Below the pieces are notes generated by a model that did no database searches, was not told the DNA's origin, and saw nothing but the letters and a program-made list of their open reading frames with translations. A DNA stretch of 64,000 bases from Candidatus Mailhella excrementigallinarum (GTDB taxonomy: Bacteria > Desulfobacterota > Desulfovibrionia > Desulfovibrionales > Desulfovibrionaceae), in the NCBI GenBank assembly GCA_944324075.1, contig CALUUZ010000007.1:82714-146713 (forward strand), read 5' to 3'. Positions 9,401 through 16,808 of this stretch are shown here, piece by piece; the first letter of the stretch is position 1; each line of letters starts with the position of its first letter. A program made the translations under genes and the position numbers.

Positions 9401-10139
9401 GAACCGCGGCAATGAAGCCGCCGGACTTGAGCTGCTCGCGCCCTTCCTTGAAACGCACGAAAACCCCGAATACGGACTGTACGCTTATAATCTGTACCTG
9501 TCTTCCTATCTGCGCTCACAGAACTGGGACGGCATTCTCTCGCTGGGCGATAAGGTACATGACTGGAAGCTGCCTCCGGAAGCACGTCATCAGCTTGACT
9601 ACGCGATGGCTCTTTCCGCGGAAAATCTGAATCTGCCCGGTCGTGCACTCCCGCTGTGGAAAACTCTGGCTCCGTTGAGTGATATCCCGCTGTACCAGCG
9701 AGCCTATGCGAACTACTTTCTTGCCCGGGATGCGGAACGCCGTCAGGATCTGCGAGACGCATATCAATATAATCTCGATACGCTGGGCATGTTCACGCAG
9801 CTTCAGGATGAGCAGTCCCCCTATGCAGACTCCGAGCGTGTTCGGGAATCCATTGCCGCGCTCATGGATGTCACGGAAATAGCAGGCCGTTATGCCGAGG
9901 CCCTGGACTGGGCTGCGAAGTATGCCGCCTTTGTTCCTGCCACCTCTCCCGACTATGCCGGCCTGCGCTTCCGGGAAGCAAGACTGCATCGTAAGATGGG
10001 AGATACTGCGCGCTGGAGGGCTATTCTCCAGGGAATTGTAGATAATGAGCCTGATTCGGTCTTTGGAAAAATGGCGGCATCGGAACTTCATACTTCCAAC
10101 GTTGCTCGTGACCTGAGCCGTTTTACCGAGAATAACTGA
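6456..10139 (+). CDS. Large secreted/envelope TPR protein with AMIN-like N-terminus and Ser/Pro-rich linker
   Basis: Up to 1,227 residues. A signal-peptide-like segment (hydrophobic ALLFSLFCGLVLCLP, then DDARA followed by ASW) starts about 45 residues in, so the real start may be a TTG at 6552 behind AAGAAGGGG; the upstream ATG has no ribosome-binding site. After the signal comes a beta-rich region resembling an AMIN domain (RVIIRLDTPGEHS, LRVDTNTPAFGFIV), which binds the envelope or peptidoglycan in other proteins. About 370 residues of Ser/Pro/Gln/Thr-rich low-complexity sequence follow, then tetratricopeptide repeats from about residue 575 to the end (NLGREYMRRQDYADASIAFSQ, HIGELYYRTNRPLPAGKA). 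It probably spans the periplasm as a scaffold. The stop overlaps the pth start (TGATG). Confidence 0.75.
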   Translation: MFCVVTDVTTFLPPAYQRPLRHESLSILKKGTLFASCVGTGRHALLFSLFCGLVLCLPDDARAASWDWSRRGGRERVIIRLDTPGEHSQTVRDAQQSLAVRLERLPQSLEARQTPPQNSLIRDVRIDPATMSLRVDTNTPAFGFIVTTPGNGSIVLDMFPDALGARWRPDGTIAPVSAPVIPVPQELAQTSSATPPPRASGQAAVSVPQTPPTQQTAQNSSSDSSVPGRQNSPAEAVGQPKSETESTVLSTEGQAPSLQPASISSSVSSSSPAAIPSHEQPLSVPAATPEEKRQPDIRATQQPSPSPAETSVTASSPQQPVSRPVSADATAAHGQSSIPSAGVSSSAPAQPETVMPSQAAHAQGSQISITVNTGQSVPPSPTAVAAPVPPSTPQNAAPSSPVTPSQPAPSSPSRSGYELSHTVSAAGEPLVSARMNMGGPETWPSQSSPDVGTTPPPGGQGNINITVSVPSGGESRTDPAFPSPEDTASVQGSATDTSPQQTATADAASSSISPVEGAPSPQESQVLSTTSSIPEQDKQKKESEDVSSEQQKSPDPIYVDEEGNPVPPPPDIPTLLKDADAKMERGEYASALPDLETLKQAELSPEERENVLYNYMKSLYEKYHPDFGEHAEEVIDAANAAMNFNLDSYRVPEALSTLASVNLAAGNIEDAKGYVYLMRRKYHGNPQVPSSLLNLGREYMRRQDYADASIAFSQILEEYPESKNAKDAGLLQVHSLYRQGHYDRALTLIEFVDRRWPRIYLEDEEYLPVSADVALRQGKYDKALETYWKQYNLHPSDATTPGVLMHIGELYYRTNRPLPAGKALEELVRAFPESAEAPRALLLLGENGIHDGNPELDEVLAIFEKPNPRIPSIFYQRISRDYPNAPEAISARLRTIAWQYRNKEYVPAMDAARGFMIDYEDKPESLRAKDILLRAFAVELSNSLSEENYERVLSLWERYPQVQPYYQPLEPDLRVALARGQLNRGNEAAGLELLAPFLETHENPEYGLYAYNLYLSSYLRSQNWDGILSLGDKVHDWKLPPEARHQLDYAMALSAENLNLPGRALPLWKTLAPLSDIPLYQRAYANYFLARDAERRQDLRDAYQYNLDTLGMFTQLQDEQSPYADSERVRESIAALMDVTEIAGRYAEALDWAAKYAAFVPATSPDYAGLRFREARLHRKMGDTARWRAILQGIVDNEPDSVFGKMAASELHTSNVARDLSRFTENN

Positions 10140-10753
10140 TGGATTTTGCCGGACTTTTGGTGGGACTGGGAAATCCCGGGGCCCAATATCGCGGGACACG
10201 GCATAATATGGGGTTCATGACCCTTGAAGCCTTGTTCGAAAAGCTTTCCCTCCTGCCAGGTGCATCAGTGGAACAGATCTCCGGCACAAAATTTCAGTGC
10301 CTGCTGTGGCGCTGTTTTCTGCCGGGGAGTACTGCCCCCTGGCTTGCCGCCATGCCCCAGACCTTCATGAACCTCAGCGGAGACAGCGTTCAGCCGCTTA
10401 TGTCCTGGTACAGGCTTTCTTCCCGGAAGCTGCTGGTCATTCATGATGAGCTGGATCTTGAGCCGGGGCGCATCAAGATTAAAAGCGGCGGAGGGCTCGC
10501 CGGACACAATGGATTGAAATCCATAGTACAGCGCTTGGGGACACAGGATTTCTACAGGCTCCGTCTCGGCGTGGGCCGTCCGCCGGACAGGGACAATGTT
10601 ATTTCCTGGGTACTGGGGCGTTTTCCCGCACAGGAAAAGACGCGGGCGGAAGAATCCATAAAGGAAGCTGTTGAGGCCATTCTCTGTTTCGCTGCCGATG
10701 GTCCGGAAAAGGCCGCAAACCGTTATAACGGCAAGAAAATGGCTTCCCTGTGA
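10139..10753 (+). CDS. pth: Peptidyl-tRNA hydrolase
   Basis: Pth cleaves the ester bond between peptide and tRNA on drop-off products and so recycles tRNA. The 204-residue protein starts with GLGNPGAQYRGTRHNMGF, which carries the catalytic histidine and the usual Asn, and later has MNLSGDSVQPL and the catalytic-Asp region IHDELDLEPGRIKIKSGGG with GHNGLKS. Its ATG overlaps the stop of the TPR gene, so it is coupled to it. Length and motifs are normal for the family. Confidence 0.95.
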   Translation: MDFAGLLVGLGNPGAQYRGTRHNMGFMTLEALFEKLSLLPGASVEQISGTKFQCLLWRCFLPGSTAPWLAAMPQTFMNLSGDSVQPLMSWYRLSSRKLLVIHDELDLEPGRIKIKSGGGLAGHNGLKSIVQRLGTQDFYRLRLGVGRPPDRDNVISWVLGRFPAQEKTRAEESIKEAVEAILCFAADGPEKAANRYNGKKMASL

Positions 10754-10756
10754 CAG

Positions 10757-10835
10757 CGGAACATTTTCGCTTTGACAATGTCCCAGAGGGCAGCGGTGCG
10801 AGACTCCGCCGCGATGTCGGAATATCCGGTGTTCC
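10757..10835. repeat. Dispersed intergenic repeat, family C copy 1
   Basis: The stretch begins GGAACATTTTCG and includes a block GCGAGACTCCGCCGCGAT. Both resemble 20030-20125 in order and spacing. It sits directly after the pth stop, at the start of the 416-bp gap before rho (10754-11169). The rest of that gap holds the rho promoter and leader and no gene that I can support. Confidence 0.4.
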
Positions 10836-10995
10836 ATACTCTGAATTCCGATAATGGGTTCTCCTGTACAGGTGGATTGTGTTTATTCCCTGCCGACTTG
10901 GCGAGTCTGATGCGTTTCGGCAAACATGACAACGGAAAATCCTCCTTTTTTCCTCGAATATGCAGAGCAAAACGGTCTGCATGCGGGAACTCCTC

Positions 10996-11024
10996 TTGCC
11001 ATGCCGAAAAACTTCGAGTATAAA
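10996..11024 (+). promoter_or_regulatory. Putative promoter for rho with a leader of about 140 nt
   Basis: TTGCCA (10996-11001), a 17-base spacer and TATAAA (11019-11024) form a good sigma-70 promoter. A transcript from here would start near 11031 and leave a leader of about 140 bases. Long rho leaders are known in other bacteria to mediate autoregulation. The promoter's position also argues against a rho start upstream of it. Confidence 0.55.
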
Positions 11025-11169
11025 CAAACAGTCGTTTCTGACAGTTTCATTCTTTATTTCTGCGTTCCCAGACGCGCTCTTCCCGGTGATTCCCTGCGGC
11101 TTGCCACGAGCTTTGAGCCCGTGTTTGCATTCCCGCGCTCCCTTCCCCGGTTCAAACACGGTGGTACCT

Positions 11170-12495
11170 ATGCCCATTCAGCGGAAAAGAAAGTCGACCG
11201 CAAATCCTGCCGATGCGTCCGCAGCCGGCGCGCCTGAAAGCATCCTCAACCTGACGGATCTCAAAAACCGAAGCATGCAGGATCTGATGGAGCTTGCGGA
11301 ACAATACCAGGTTGAAACCGCCAGTTCCATGCGCAAGCAGGAACTGATCTTCGCCATTCTGCAGGCCTGCGCTTCACAAAACGGAGCAATCCACAGCGAC
11401 GGTGTGCTGGAAATTCTCCCCGACGGGTACGGCTTTCTCCGTTCACCTCTCAGCAGCTATATGCCCGGCCCTGATGACGTCTATGTCTCTCCCTCGCAGA
11501 TCCGGCGTTACCATCTGCGCAAAGGGGACTGCGTTTCGGGGCAGATCCGTCCCCCACGGGAAGGAGAGCGCTATTTTGCACTGGTCAGAGTCAACGAAAT
11601 AGGCTTTGAAGATCCGGAGCTGGCCCGTCATCTGGTTCTGTTCGATAATCTTACGCCCATCTATCCTGATCAGCAGATGTGCATGGAGACCGACTCCAAA
11701 AACATGTCGTCGCGCATCATAGATCTGATGGCCCCCATAGGACGCGGCCAGCGTGCGCTTATCGTCGCACCGCCCCGTACGGGCAAGACTGTCCTGCTGC
11801 AGACCATCGCCAACGCCATCAGCGCCAACTATCCGGAAGTCTATCTGATTGTCCTGCTGATTGACGAGCGTCCTGAAGAAGTGACGGATATGGAGCGTAC
11901 GGTCAAAAACGCCGAAGTCATCAGTTCCACCTTTGACGAACCGCCCCACCGTCATGTTCAGGTTTGTGAAATGGTTCTGGAAAAGGCCAAACGCCTGGTA
12001 GAGCGCAAGCGTGATGTGGTCATCATTCTTGACTCCATCACGCGTCTCGGGCGCGCCTATAATGCCGTCACCCCCTCTTCCGGGAGGGTGCTTTCCGGGG
12101 GGTTGGACGCCAATGCTCTTCAACGTCCCAAGCGATTCTTTGGAGCGGCCCGCAATATTGAAGGTGGGGGCAGCCTGACTATTATAGCATCAGCGCTTAT
12201 TGACACCAATTCCCGCATGGATGAAGTGATCTTTGAGGAATTCAAGGGAACCGGCAATATGGAGATTTATCTGGATCGCCATCTTTCCGAGAAACGGGTT
12301 TTTCCCGCCATTGATATTAATCGCACCGGTACCCGTAAGGAAGATCTGCTGCTGCCCGATGATGTTCTCAACAGGGTATGGATACTGCGCAAGATTCTTG
12401 CCCCCATGTCTCCTATTGACAGCATGGAATTTCTGCTCGACAAAATGCGCGGCTCAAAAAGCAACAAAGATTTCCTGAACGGGATGAGCAAATAG
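11170..12495 (+). CDS. rho: Transcription termination factor Rho
   Basis: Rho is the hexameric RNA helicase that ends transcription of untranslated RNA. The 441-residue protein has the N-terminal domain ([18 protein letters not shown]), the RNA-binding cold-shock fold ([34 protein letters not shown]), Walker [13 protein letters not shown], Walker [17 protein letters not shown] and the Q/R-loop region. The ATG at 11170 gives a short 28-residue basic extension before the conserved N-terminus. The frame is open further upstream, but that sequence does not look like Rho and lies partly upstream of the putative promoter. Confidence 0.95.
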   Translation: MPIQRKRKSTANPADASAAGAPESILNLTDLKNRSMQDLMELAEQYQVETASSMRKQELIFAILQACASQNGAIHSDGVLEILPDGYGFLRSPLSSYMPGPDDVYVSPSQIRRYHLRKGDCVSGQIRPPREGERYFALVRVNEIGFEDPELARHLVLFDNLTPIYPDQQMCMETDSKNMSSRIIDLMAPIGRGQRALIVAPPRTGKTVLLQTIANAISANYPEVYLIVLLIDERPEEVTDMERTVKNAEVISSTFDEPPHRHVQVCEMVLEKAKRLVERKRDVVIILDSITRLGRAYNAVTPSSGRVLSGGLDANALQRPKRFFGAARNIEGGGSLTIIASALIDTNSRMDEVIFEEFKGTGNMEIYLDRHLSEKRVFPAIDINRTGTRKEDLLLPDDVLNRVWILRKILAPMSPIDSMEFLLDKMRGSKSNKDFLNGMSK

Positions 12496-12509
12496 GCAGG
12501 GATTCTGTC

Positions 12510-13559
12510 ATGACGCGCCTTTCGCCTTTACCTGAAACCCGTAAAGGGCGTATTCTTCTGGGTGCCGTTCTTTTTTTCGTTTTCTCGTCGGCTGCGGTGG
12601 GAATAGGATTCTGGATGCGGCATATTGCCTATCTGAAATCTCCTGTCTGTGCCGTAGATCGGCTGAATGAAGCTATTCTGACAGGGAATGCAGAACTTTT
12701 TGATGCCGTATTTCCACAGGATGCCAGCAGGGATTTTGCACTCAGGCTGGCAGACACCATTCCGCCGGAGTTTCTGTCGCAACGGGATCCGCAGATCCTT
12801 GCCCAGTACATGCGTGAGCTATTGACAGCACTCCTGCGCGGTGACCCTGCTCCGGATTTTGTGCAAAACAGCATCCTGCCCATCCTGCCGGAAGATTTTT
12901 TCCGCCAGTTGACGGAAAGACCATTCTCGCTCGTCAATGCGAACGCACATCTGGCGGTGGCGGAAAGTACCTTCCGTCATCCATCATGCAAGGAGGAACT
13001 CAGACTCATCCTCGGATTTGGCCGTTCGGACAATCGCTGGAAGGCGGTGGGCATTCTGAACGCCCGGGAGCTTCTGTCCATTTACCTGACTGCACTGGAC
13101 AAAGAAAAACAGCGACTTGCTCGGCTGCACGAAGACACTCAGGCGTTTCATCTGCGCAAAATAGCCCATTATCTTCCCGGGGCAGTATGCAAGGCCGGTC
13201 CCATGCGGCTTAGCGGCGGTCATGCCGTCCTGATCATCAGTCTTACCGGCGCACCCAATCCAGGTCCGGAAATTGTGGAAAGCTGGGGACTGGAGTTCCC
13301 GATAACCGATGAGGCCGGAACCGTCCTGGCCTGTCCGCGTCTGAGTGAAAGCGGAAAACTGATGCCGGGCAATGAATTGCGCCGCTCATGGACACTGGAT
13401 TTGGAAGAAGATGCTTTTCGTCGCCTGAAAGCGGCAGGAGAACTCCGCTGCAGGGTTGTTCCCCTCTATGTGTTGCTTGACAACGGGACAATGTATTCCA
13501 GTGATCCCCGTTGGCTCAAACGGGCCGGTCATACAGTGACGTCCTCAGAGCACCCATAA
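12510..13559 (+). CDS. Membrane-anchored protein of unknown function
   Basis: A 349-residue protein that I do not recognise. It has one N-terminal membrane segment after a short basic stretch (GRILLGAVLFFVFSSAAVGIGF), then a presumably extracytoplasmic part. The first section (VDRLNEAILTGNAELFDAVF) looks helical, in the style of NTF2-like or tether proteins. The C-terminal half is beta-rich (GGHAVLIISLTGAPNPGPEI, CRVVPLYVLLDNG) and might be an Ig-like or DUF3426-like domain. It starts 14 bases after rho with AGGGA upstream and is probably co-transcribed with it. The function is open. Confidence 0.7.
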   Translation: MTRLSPLPETRKGRILLGAVLFFVFSSAAVGIGFWMRHIAYLKSPVCAVDRLNEAILTGNAELFDAVFPQDASRDFALRLADTIPPEFLSQRDPQILAQYMRELLTALLRGDPAPDFVQNSILPILPEDFFRQLTERPFSLVNANAHLAVAESTFRHPSCKEELRLILGFGRSDNRWKAVGILNARELLSIYLTALDKEKQRLARLHEDTQAFHLRKIAHYLPGAVCKAGPMRLSGGHAVLIISLTGAPNPGPEIVESWGLEFPITDEAGTVLACPRLSESGKLMPGNELRRSWTLDLEEDAFRRLKAAGELRCRVVPLYVLLDNGTMYSSDPRWLKRAGHTVTSSEHP

Positions 13560-13630
13560 AAGACTTTCCTTCCCATCGTTACTGTGGCAACATGAGTAAG
13601 GTTCATCTACAATATAACGAGGAGAGGCGC

Positions 13631-14371
13631 ATGTCACGCAGCCGTTCCATTCATCTGACCCTGCATATTCACAAAGATCCCGCCGCCATGGCGGAACGGG
13701 CCGCACACTATCTCGCCGCCTGCTGTGAAGAAGCCATTTCTCAACGCGGCGTTTTTACACTTGCTCTTTCCGGAGGCAAAACCCCTCTCCCCCTGTTCCG
13801 TCTTCTGGCCGGGGCAGACTGGGCAGAACGTCTGCCGTGGGAAAAAATCGTCCTTTACTGGGGTGACGAGCGTTGCGTCGGACCGGATGATCCTGGCAGC
13901 AACTATGGCATGGCGCGAAGTGAACTGCTGTCACATGTTCCTGTCACGTGGTATTACCGGATGAAAGGCGAGGATGATCCCGTCCATGCAGCTCTGGCTT
14001 ATGAAAACATGCTGAAGGAACATTTCCGTCTTGCTCCCGGCGAATTCCCTCGTTTTGACTGCATTCTGCTTGGTCTGGGAGAAGACGGGCATACAGCATC
14101 ACTTTTTCCTGGTGAACAGGGCATCGAGGAAAAGGAGCGTATCGTGATAGATCAGTATGTGCGCAGTCGCAGTGCAGATCGCCTTACATTGACGCTTCCG
14201 GTACTGAATAATGCCCGCTGCTGTATGTTTATGGTCACCGGCAAGGAAAAGCATGCCGTACTCAGCCAGGCTCTCAACCTGCTGGCTGAACCGAAACTTC
14301 CTGCCCAGTTCGTGAGACCCCGTCTTGGCGATCTTGTATGGATTGTGGATGAAGGCGCAGCTCAGGGCTGA
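13631..14371 (+). CDS. pgl: 6-phosphogluconolactonase
   Basis: The enzyme hydrolyses 6-phosphogluconolactone in the oxidative pentose phosphate pathway. The 246-residue protein shows the family's TLALSGGKTPLPLFRLL, VLYWGDERCVGPDD and LLGLGEDGHTASLFPG motifs. The start at 13631 is picked for the strong GAGGAGAGG just upstream; the frame stays open for 40 more codons into the end of the preceding gene, but without a ribosome site. No glucose-6-phosphate dehydrogenase gene is next to it. It converges with the yigZ-like gene, with 8 bp between stops. Confidence 0.92.
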   Translation: MSRSRSIHLTLHIHKDPAAMAERAAHYLAACCEEAISQRGVFTLALSGGKTPLPLFRLLAGADWAERLPWEKIVLYWGDERCVGPDDPGSNYGMARSELLSHVPVTWYYRMKGEDDPVHAALAYENMLKEHFRLAPGEFPRFDCILLGLGEDGHTASLFPGEQGIEEKERIVIDQYVRSRSADRLTLTLPVLNNARCCMFMVTGKEKHAVLSQALNLLAEPKLPAQFVRPRLGDLVWIVDEGAAQG

Positions 14372-14379
14372 AGTTTCCG

Positions 14380-15060
14380 TCACTCTTCTGCCTCGTATCT
14401 TTCGCAGGCGCTTATACGGGCGGTTCCGTCACTGACCTGCATAAGCGCCTGTTTGCAGGCTTCGGCCAACTCTTCAGACAGACTTACAGTCAGACAAACA
14501 TTTTCTGCAAACAGTTCTTCTGCGATGGAGGCATCCATATCCGACAGAACGCGTTTAATCCGGTTCAGCCGGGCGTAATCAGTTTCCACCCGCAAGAATA
14601 CCGGTATGATCTTTTCTTTGACAGGCAACAGTTCAAGTGCCTGAGCAACGCCTCCTTGATATGCGCGTACCAGTCCTCCCGTCCCCAGCTTGATTCCTCC
14701 AAAATAGCGTGTAGTAACTGCAACGATTTCTCCAATCTTTCCAAACAGAAGCTGATTGAGCATAGGCTTGCCCGCTGTACCGTGAGGTTCGCCGTCATCG
14801 CTTTGTCCGATACAGGCCGTATCTCCCGGCGCTCCAGCCGCAAAAGCCCAGCAGTTGTGCGTCGCATCAGGAAATTCCCCACGTATGGCCTCCACAAACG
14901 ACAGTGCCTCTTCACGCGAAGAAGCCCTCCCCAAGCTGGTAATGAATCGGCTGCGCCTGATTTCCTCTTCAAAACGAAAAACAGTATCCTGCCCCAGACG
15001 TCTTTTTTCCACATAACATGCAAGGGGAACAAGAGCGGGAACCATGTATCGGGTTGCCAT
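14380..15060 (-). CDS. YigZ/IMPACT family protein
   Basis: A 226-residue protein with the IMPACT/YigZ N-terminal fold: SRFITSLGRASSREEALSFV, then ATHNCWAFAAG, DDGEPHGTAGKPML, and TTRYFGGIKLGTGGLVRAY. In this family DGEPxGTAG and the YFGGIKLG loop are diagnostic. The C-terminal part is a small alpha/beta domain related to EF-G domains. Bacterial YigZ has no settled biochemical role; a link to translation or stress is inferred from the IMPACT homologue. GAGGA precedes the ATG at 15060. Confidence 0.85.
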   Translation of the reverse strand: MATRYMVPALVPLACYVEKRRLGQDTVFRFEEEIRRSRFITSLGRASSREEALSFVEAIRGEFPDATHNCWAFAAGAPGDTACIGQSDDGEPHGTAGKPMLNQLLFGKIGEIVAVTTRYFGGIKLGTGGLVRAYQGGVAQALELLPVKEKIIPVFLRVETDYARLNRIKRVLSDMDASIAEELFAENVCLTVSLSEELAEACKQALMQVSDGTARISACERYEAEE

Positions 15061-15081
15061 GGAAAAATCCTCGTCGACTGT

Positions 15082-15098
15082 GGCGGAAAATTTCCGCC
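15082..15098. promoter_or_regulatory. Perfect palindrome upstream of the yigZ-like gene and rubrerythrin
   Basis: GGCGGAAA-A-TTTCCGCC is a perfect 8-bp-arm palindrome in the divergent gap, 22 bases upstream of the yigZ-like start codon. It could be an operator or an RNA hairpin in the yigZ leader. Confidence 0.35.
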
Positions 15099-15111
15099 GT
15101 GAAAAAAACTC

Positions 15112-15156
15112 TTTACAAATTCCTTTTCGGACAGTAAATAGGAAGCGTTCCTATTT
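15112..15156 (+). promoter_or_regulatory. Rubrerythrin promoter with overlapping palindromic operator
   Basis: TTTACA (15112-15117), 17 bases, then TAAATA (15135-15140) form the promoter. A perfect 21-bp palindrome, AAATAGGAA-GCG-TTCCTATTT (15136-15156), overlaps the -10 and the expected start point, the classic place for a repressor. PerR/Fur-type control of rubrerythrin is known in Desulfovibrio, but the regulator here is not identified. Confidence 0.6.
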
Positions 15157-15191
15157 TATAACCCCTCAAAAAATTTAAGGAGAGAAACATC

Positions 15192-15680
15192 ATGAGCAAG
15201 ACTGTTGAACATCTGATGGCTGCTTTTGCCGGTGAATCCCAGGCCAACCGCAAATATCTCGCCTACGCAAAGGAAGCCGACAAGGAAGGCAAACCCCAGG
15301 TTGCCAAGCTTTTCCGCGCCGCAGCCGAAGCTGAAACCATCCATGCTCATGCTCATCTGCGCAACGCGAAGAAAATCGGCGACACCGCCGCCAATCTTCA
15401 GGATGCCATTGCCGGTGAAACCTATGAGTTCACAAAGATGTATCCTGAAATGATTAAGGATGTGGAAGCCGAAGGCGAAAAGAATATCGCCAAGTACATG
15501 GGGTATGTCAACGAAGTTGAGGAAGTCCATGCCAACCTGTACAAGAAGGCTGTTGAAGGCAAGCTGGAAAATGTGGATTTCTACATTTGCCCGGTATGCG
15601 GTTATACCCATGAAGGCCCGATGGCCGAAGCCTGCCCCGTGTGCGGTGCTGCAGCCAAGACGTTCTATACCGTCGGATAA
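15192..15680 (+). CDS. rbr: Rubrerythrin
   Basis: Rubrerythrin reduces hydrogen peroxide in the cytosol of anaerobes. The 162-residue protein has the ferritin-like four-helix diiron domain (AFAGESQANRKYLAYAKEAD, AEAETIHAHAHL, AIAGETYEFTKMYPEM, NEVEEVHANLYKKA) and a C-terminal rubredoxin-like iron site, CPVCGYTHEG...CPVCGA. AAGGAGA lies upstream of the ATG. It is monocistronic: its own promoter/operator is in front and two hairpins follow. Confidence 0.95.
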   Translation: MSKTVEHLMAAFAGESQANRKYLAYAKEADKEGKPQVAKLFRAAAEAETIHAHAHLRNAKKIGDTAANLQDAIAGETYEFTKMYPEMIKDVEAEGEKNIAKYMGYVNEVEEVHANLYKKAVEGKLENVDFYICPVCGYTHEGPMAEACPVCGAAAKTFYTVG

Positions 15681-15695
15681 CTTTTCCCGACTTGT

Positions 15696-15759
15696 CATGC
15701 CTGTCCTTCGGACAGGCATGTCCGACAAAAGGCTCCTGTCATTGGCGGGAGCCTTTTTG
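15696..15759 (+). terminator. Double terminator after rubrerythrin
   Basis: The first hairpin, with TTCG loop, is CATGCCTGTCC/GACAGGCATG at 15696-15720. The second, AAAGGCTCC/GGGAGCCTTTTT, lies at 15727-15759 and ends in a T run, so it is the actual intrinsic terminator. Confidence 0.8.
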
Positions 15760-15889
15760 CTGGACATGAACATGGCGGAACCGATATGATAAATACAACT
15801 CGGTTTTCGCATTTAGCCGGGACATAATGCCGGAGATAACGCGCCTTCCCCCTCCGCCATATCACGGAGCAGAACTTGAGGAGTCCCCC

Positions 15890-16369
15890 ATGATGCCGGT
15901 GCTCACGCACATATCGGAGGAAATTCTGTGGTGCACACATCGGCATCGCTATGGCCCGTTATTGAGTTGTTTGAACTGCCGCCGCTTCCCCTGCTCTCTC
16001 ATGACACAGGAAAGGCTGGAGGCGTTGCGCAATTCCCCATATGTTCAGGTCTCCGCTCTATCAATCATGACTCAGAGGAGAACGGCCATGTATTTGTTCA
16101 GAATGAAAGATGGCTCCATTGTACCTGCTCCGGAAGGCTTCACCCCAGCAGCCCCTGACTGGAACAGTCTGGAAGAGGTACAGGATGTTCTGTATGTAAA
16201 CAGGGTTTTCGAAAAACAATTGCGCCTTGTTCCTCGCCCTGTTGAGGAACGGACACTTATTCGGGAAAAGAGGAAGAAAGAAGAGTCCGACCCCGCTATC
16301 CGGCAGGATGGAACAAAGAACAGTGCTTCAAAGAGAAAAGGTGCAGATACGGAGCATAAAACTTCCTGA
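15890..16369 (+). CDS. Hypothetical protein with a short cysteine cluster
   Basis: About 159 residues with no family that I recognise. Near the N-terminus it has CTHRHRYGPLLSCLNCRRFPC, a His/Cys-rich stretch that could bind a metal, and it ends in a long Lys/Glu-rich basic tail (EKRKKEESDP, SKRKGADTEHK) that is probably disordered. TGAGGAG six bases before 15890 supports this start; an in-frame ATG at 15827 would add 21 residues but has only a weak ribosome site. It stands alone between the rubrerythrin terminator and a 435-bp gap. Confidence 0.5.
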   Translation: MMPVLTHISEEILWCTHRHRYGPLLSCLNCRRFPCSLMTQERLEALRNSPYVQVSALSIMTQRRTAMYLFRMKDGSIVPAPEGFTPAAPDWNSLEEVQDVLYVNRVFEKQLRLVPRPVEERTLIREKRKKEESDPAIRQDGTKNSASKRKGADTEHKTS

Positions 16370-16504
16370 CGGTCAGAATAGCTGAAAAGACTTCCGCTTC
16401 AATCTCCATATCTGTATTCTGATATGCAGGGTTCACGCTTGAAACCGGAACCTGACACCGCCTTTATGGAGCAAGGCATGAGGAAATGCTTTGAAAAGAA
16501 AACT

Positions 16505-16537
16505 CCCGGTCAGAAAAATAGGCCGGGATTTCTTTTT
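16505..16537 (+). terminator. Possible terminator after the hypothetical gene
   Basis: CCCGG/CCGGG arms separated by an A-rich loop are followed by ATTTCTTTTTT. The stem is short, so this is only a fair candidate. Confidence 0.4.
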
Positions 16538-16656
16538 TCCGGAGTATTTACAGTTGATATCTACGCCGGGTGATGCTGCAATCACTTATGCAAGTACGCC
16601 GCTCCCTTCAAGGGGTAAGCCAAAGTGGCAACGGCACTGGGCTTGAACAAAATGAA

Positions 16657-16808
16657 GGCCAGCGTCATTCAGGCGCTGGCCGGTAGCAAGCCCTTATGGG
16701 GCTGGAGCAAACCACCCGTAAAGCGTGTGGTTATGATTGCCGAAACCGCATTTTCGGCGTGAGCCTGGCGGCTAGTACTCCGCAACATGAAATGTTGCGG
16801 AGTACTAG
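16657..16808. other. Run of five stem-loops in an intergenic region
   Basis: In order: GGCCAGCG/CGCTGGCC (16657-16681), AGCCC/GGGCT just after, ACCAC/GTGGT, GCCGAAA/TTTCGGC, and a perfect 17-bp-arm inverted repeat at 16772-16808 whose inner part is GCAACAT/ATGTTGC. The last one overlaps the stop codon of the minus-strand gene and may terminate it. The surrounding gap (16370-16804) has no convincing gene; a GTG-started frame of 45 codons at 16625-16762 is open but unsupported. The layout recalls a structured RNA or a decayed end of an IS200/IS605-type element, but I cannot prove either. Confidence 0.4.

Noticed and set aside
8310..9458. 382-codon frame antisense to the TPR gene
   Set aside because: Antisense shadow of the repeat region without a start site.
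10960..11169. 70-codon N-terminal extension of Rho
   Set aside because: It has no Rho similarity and begins upstream of the likely rho promoter.
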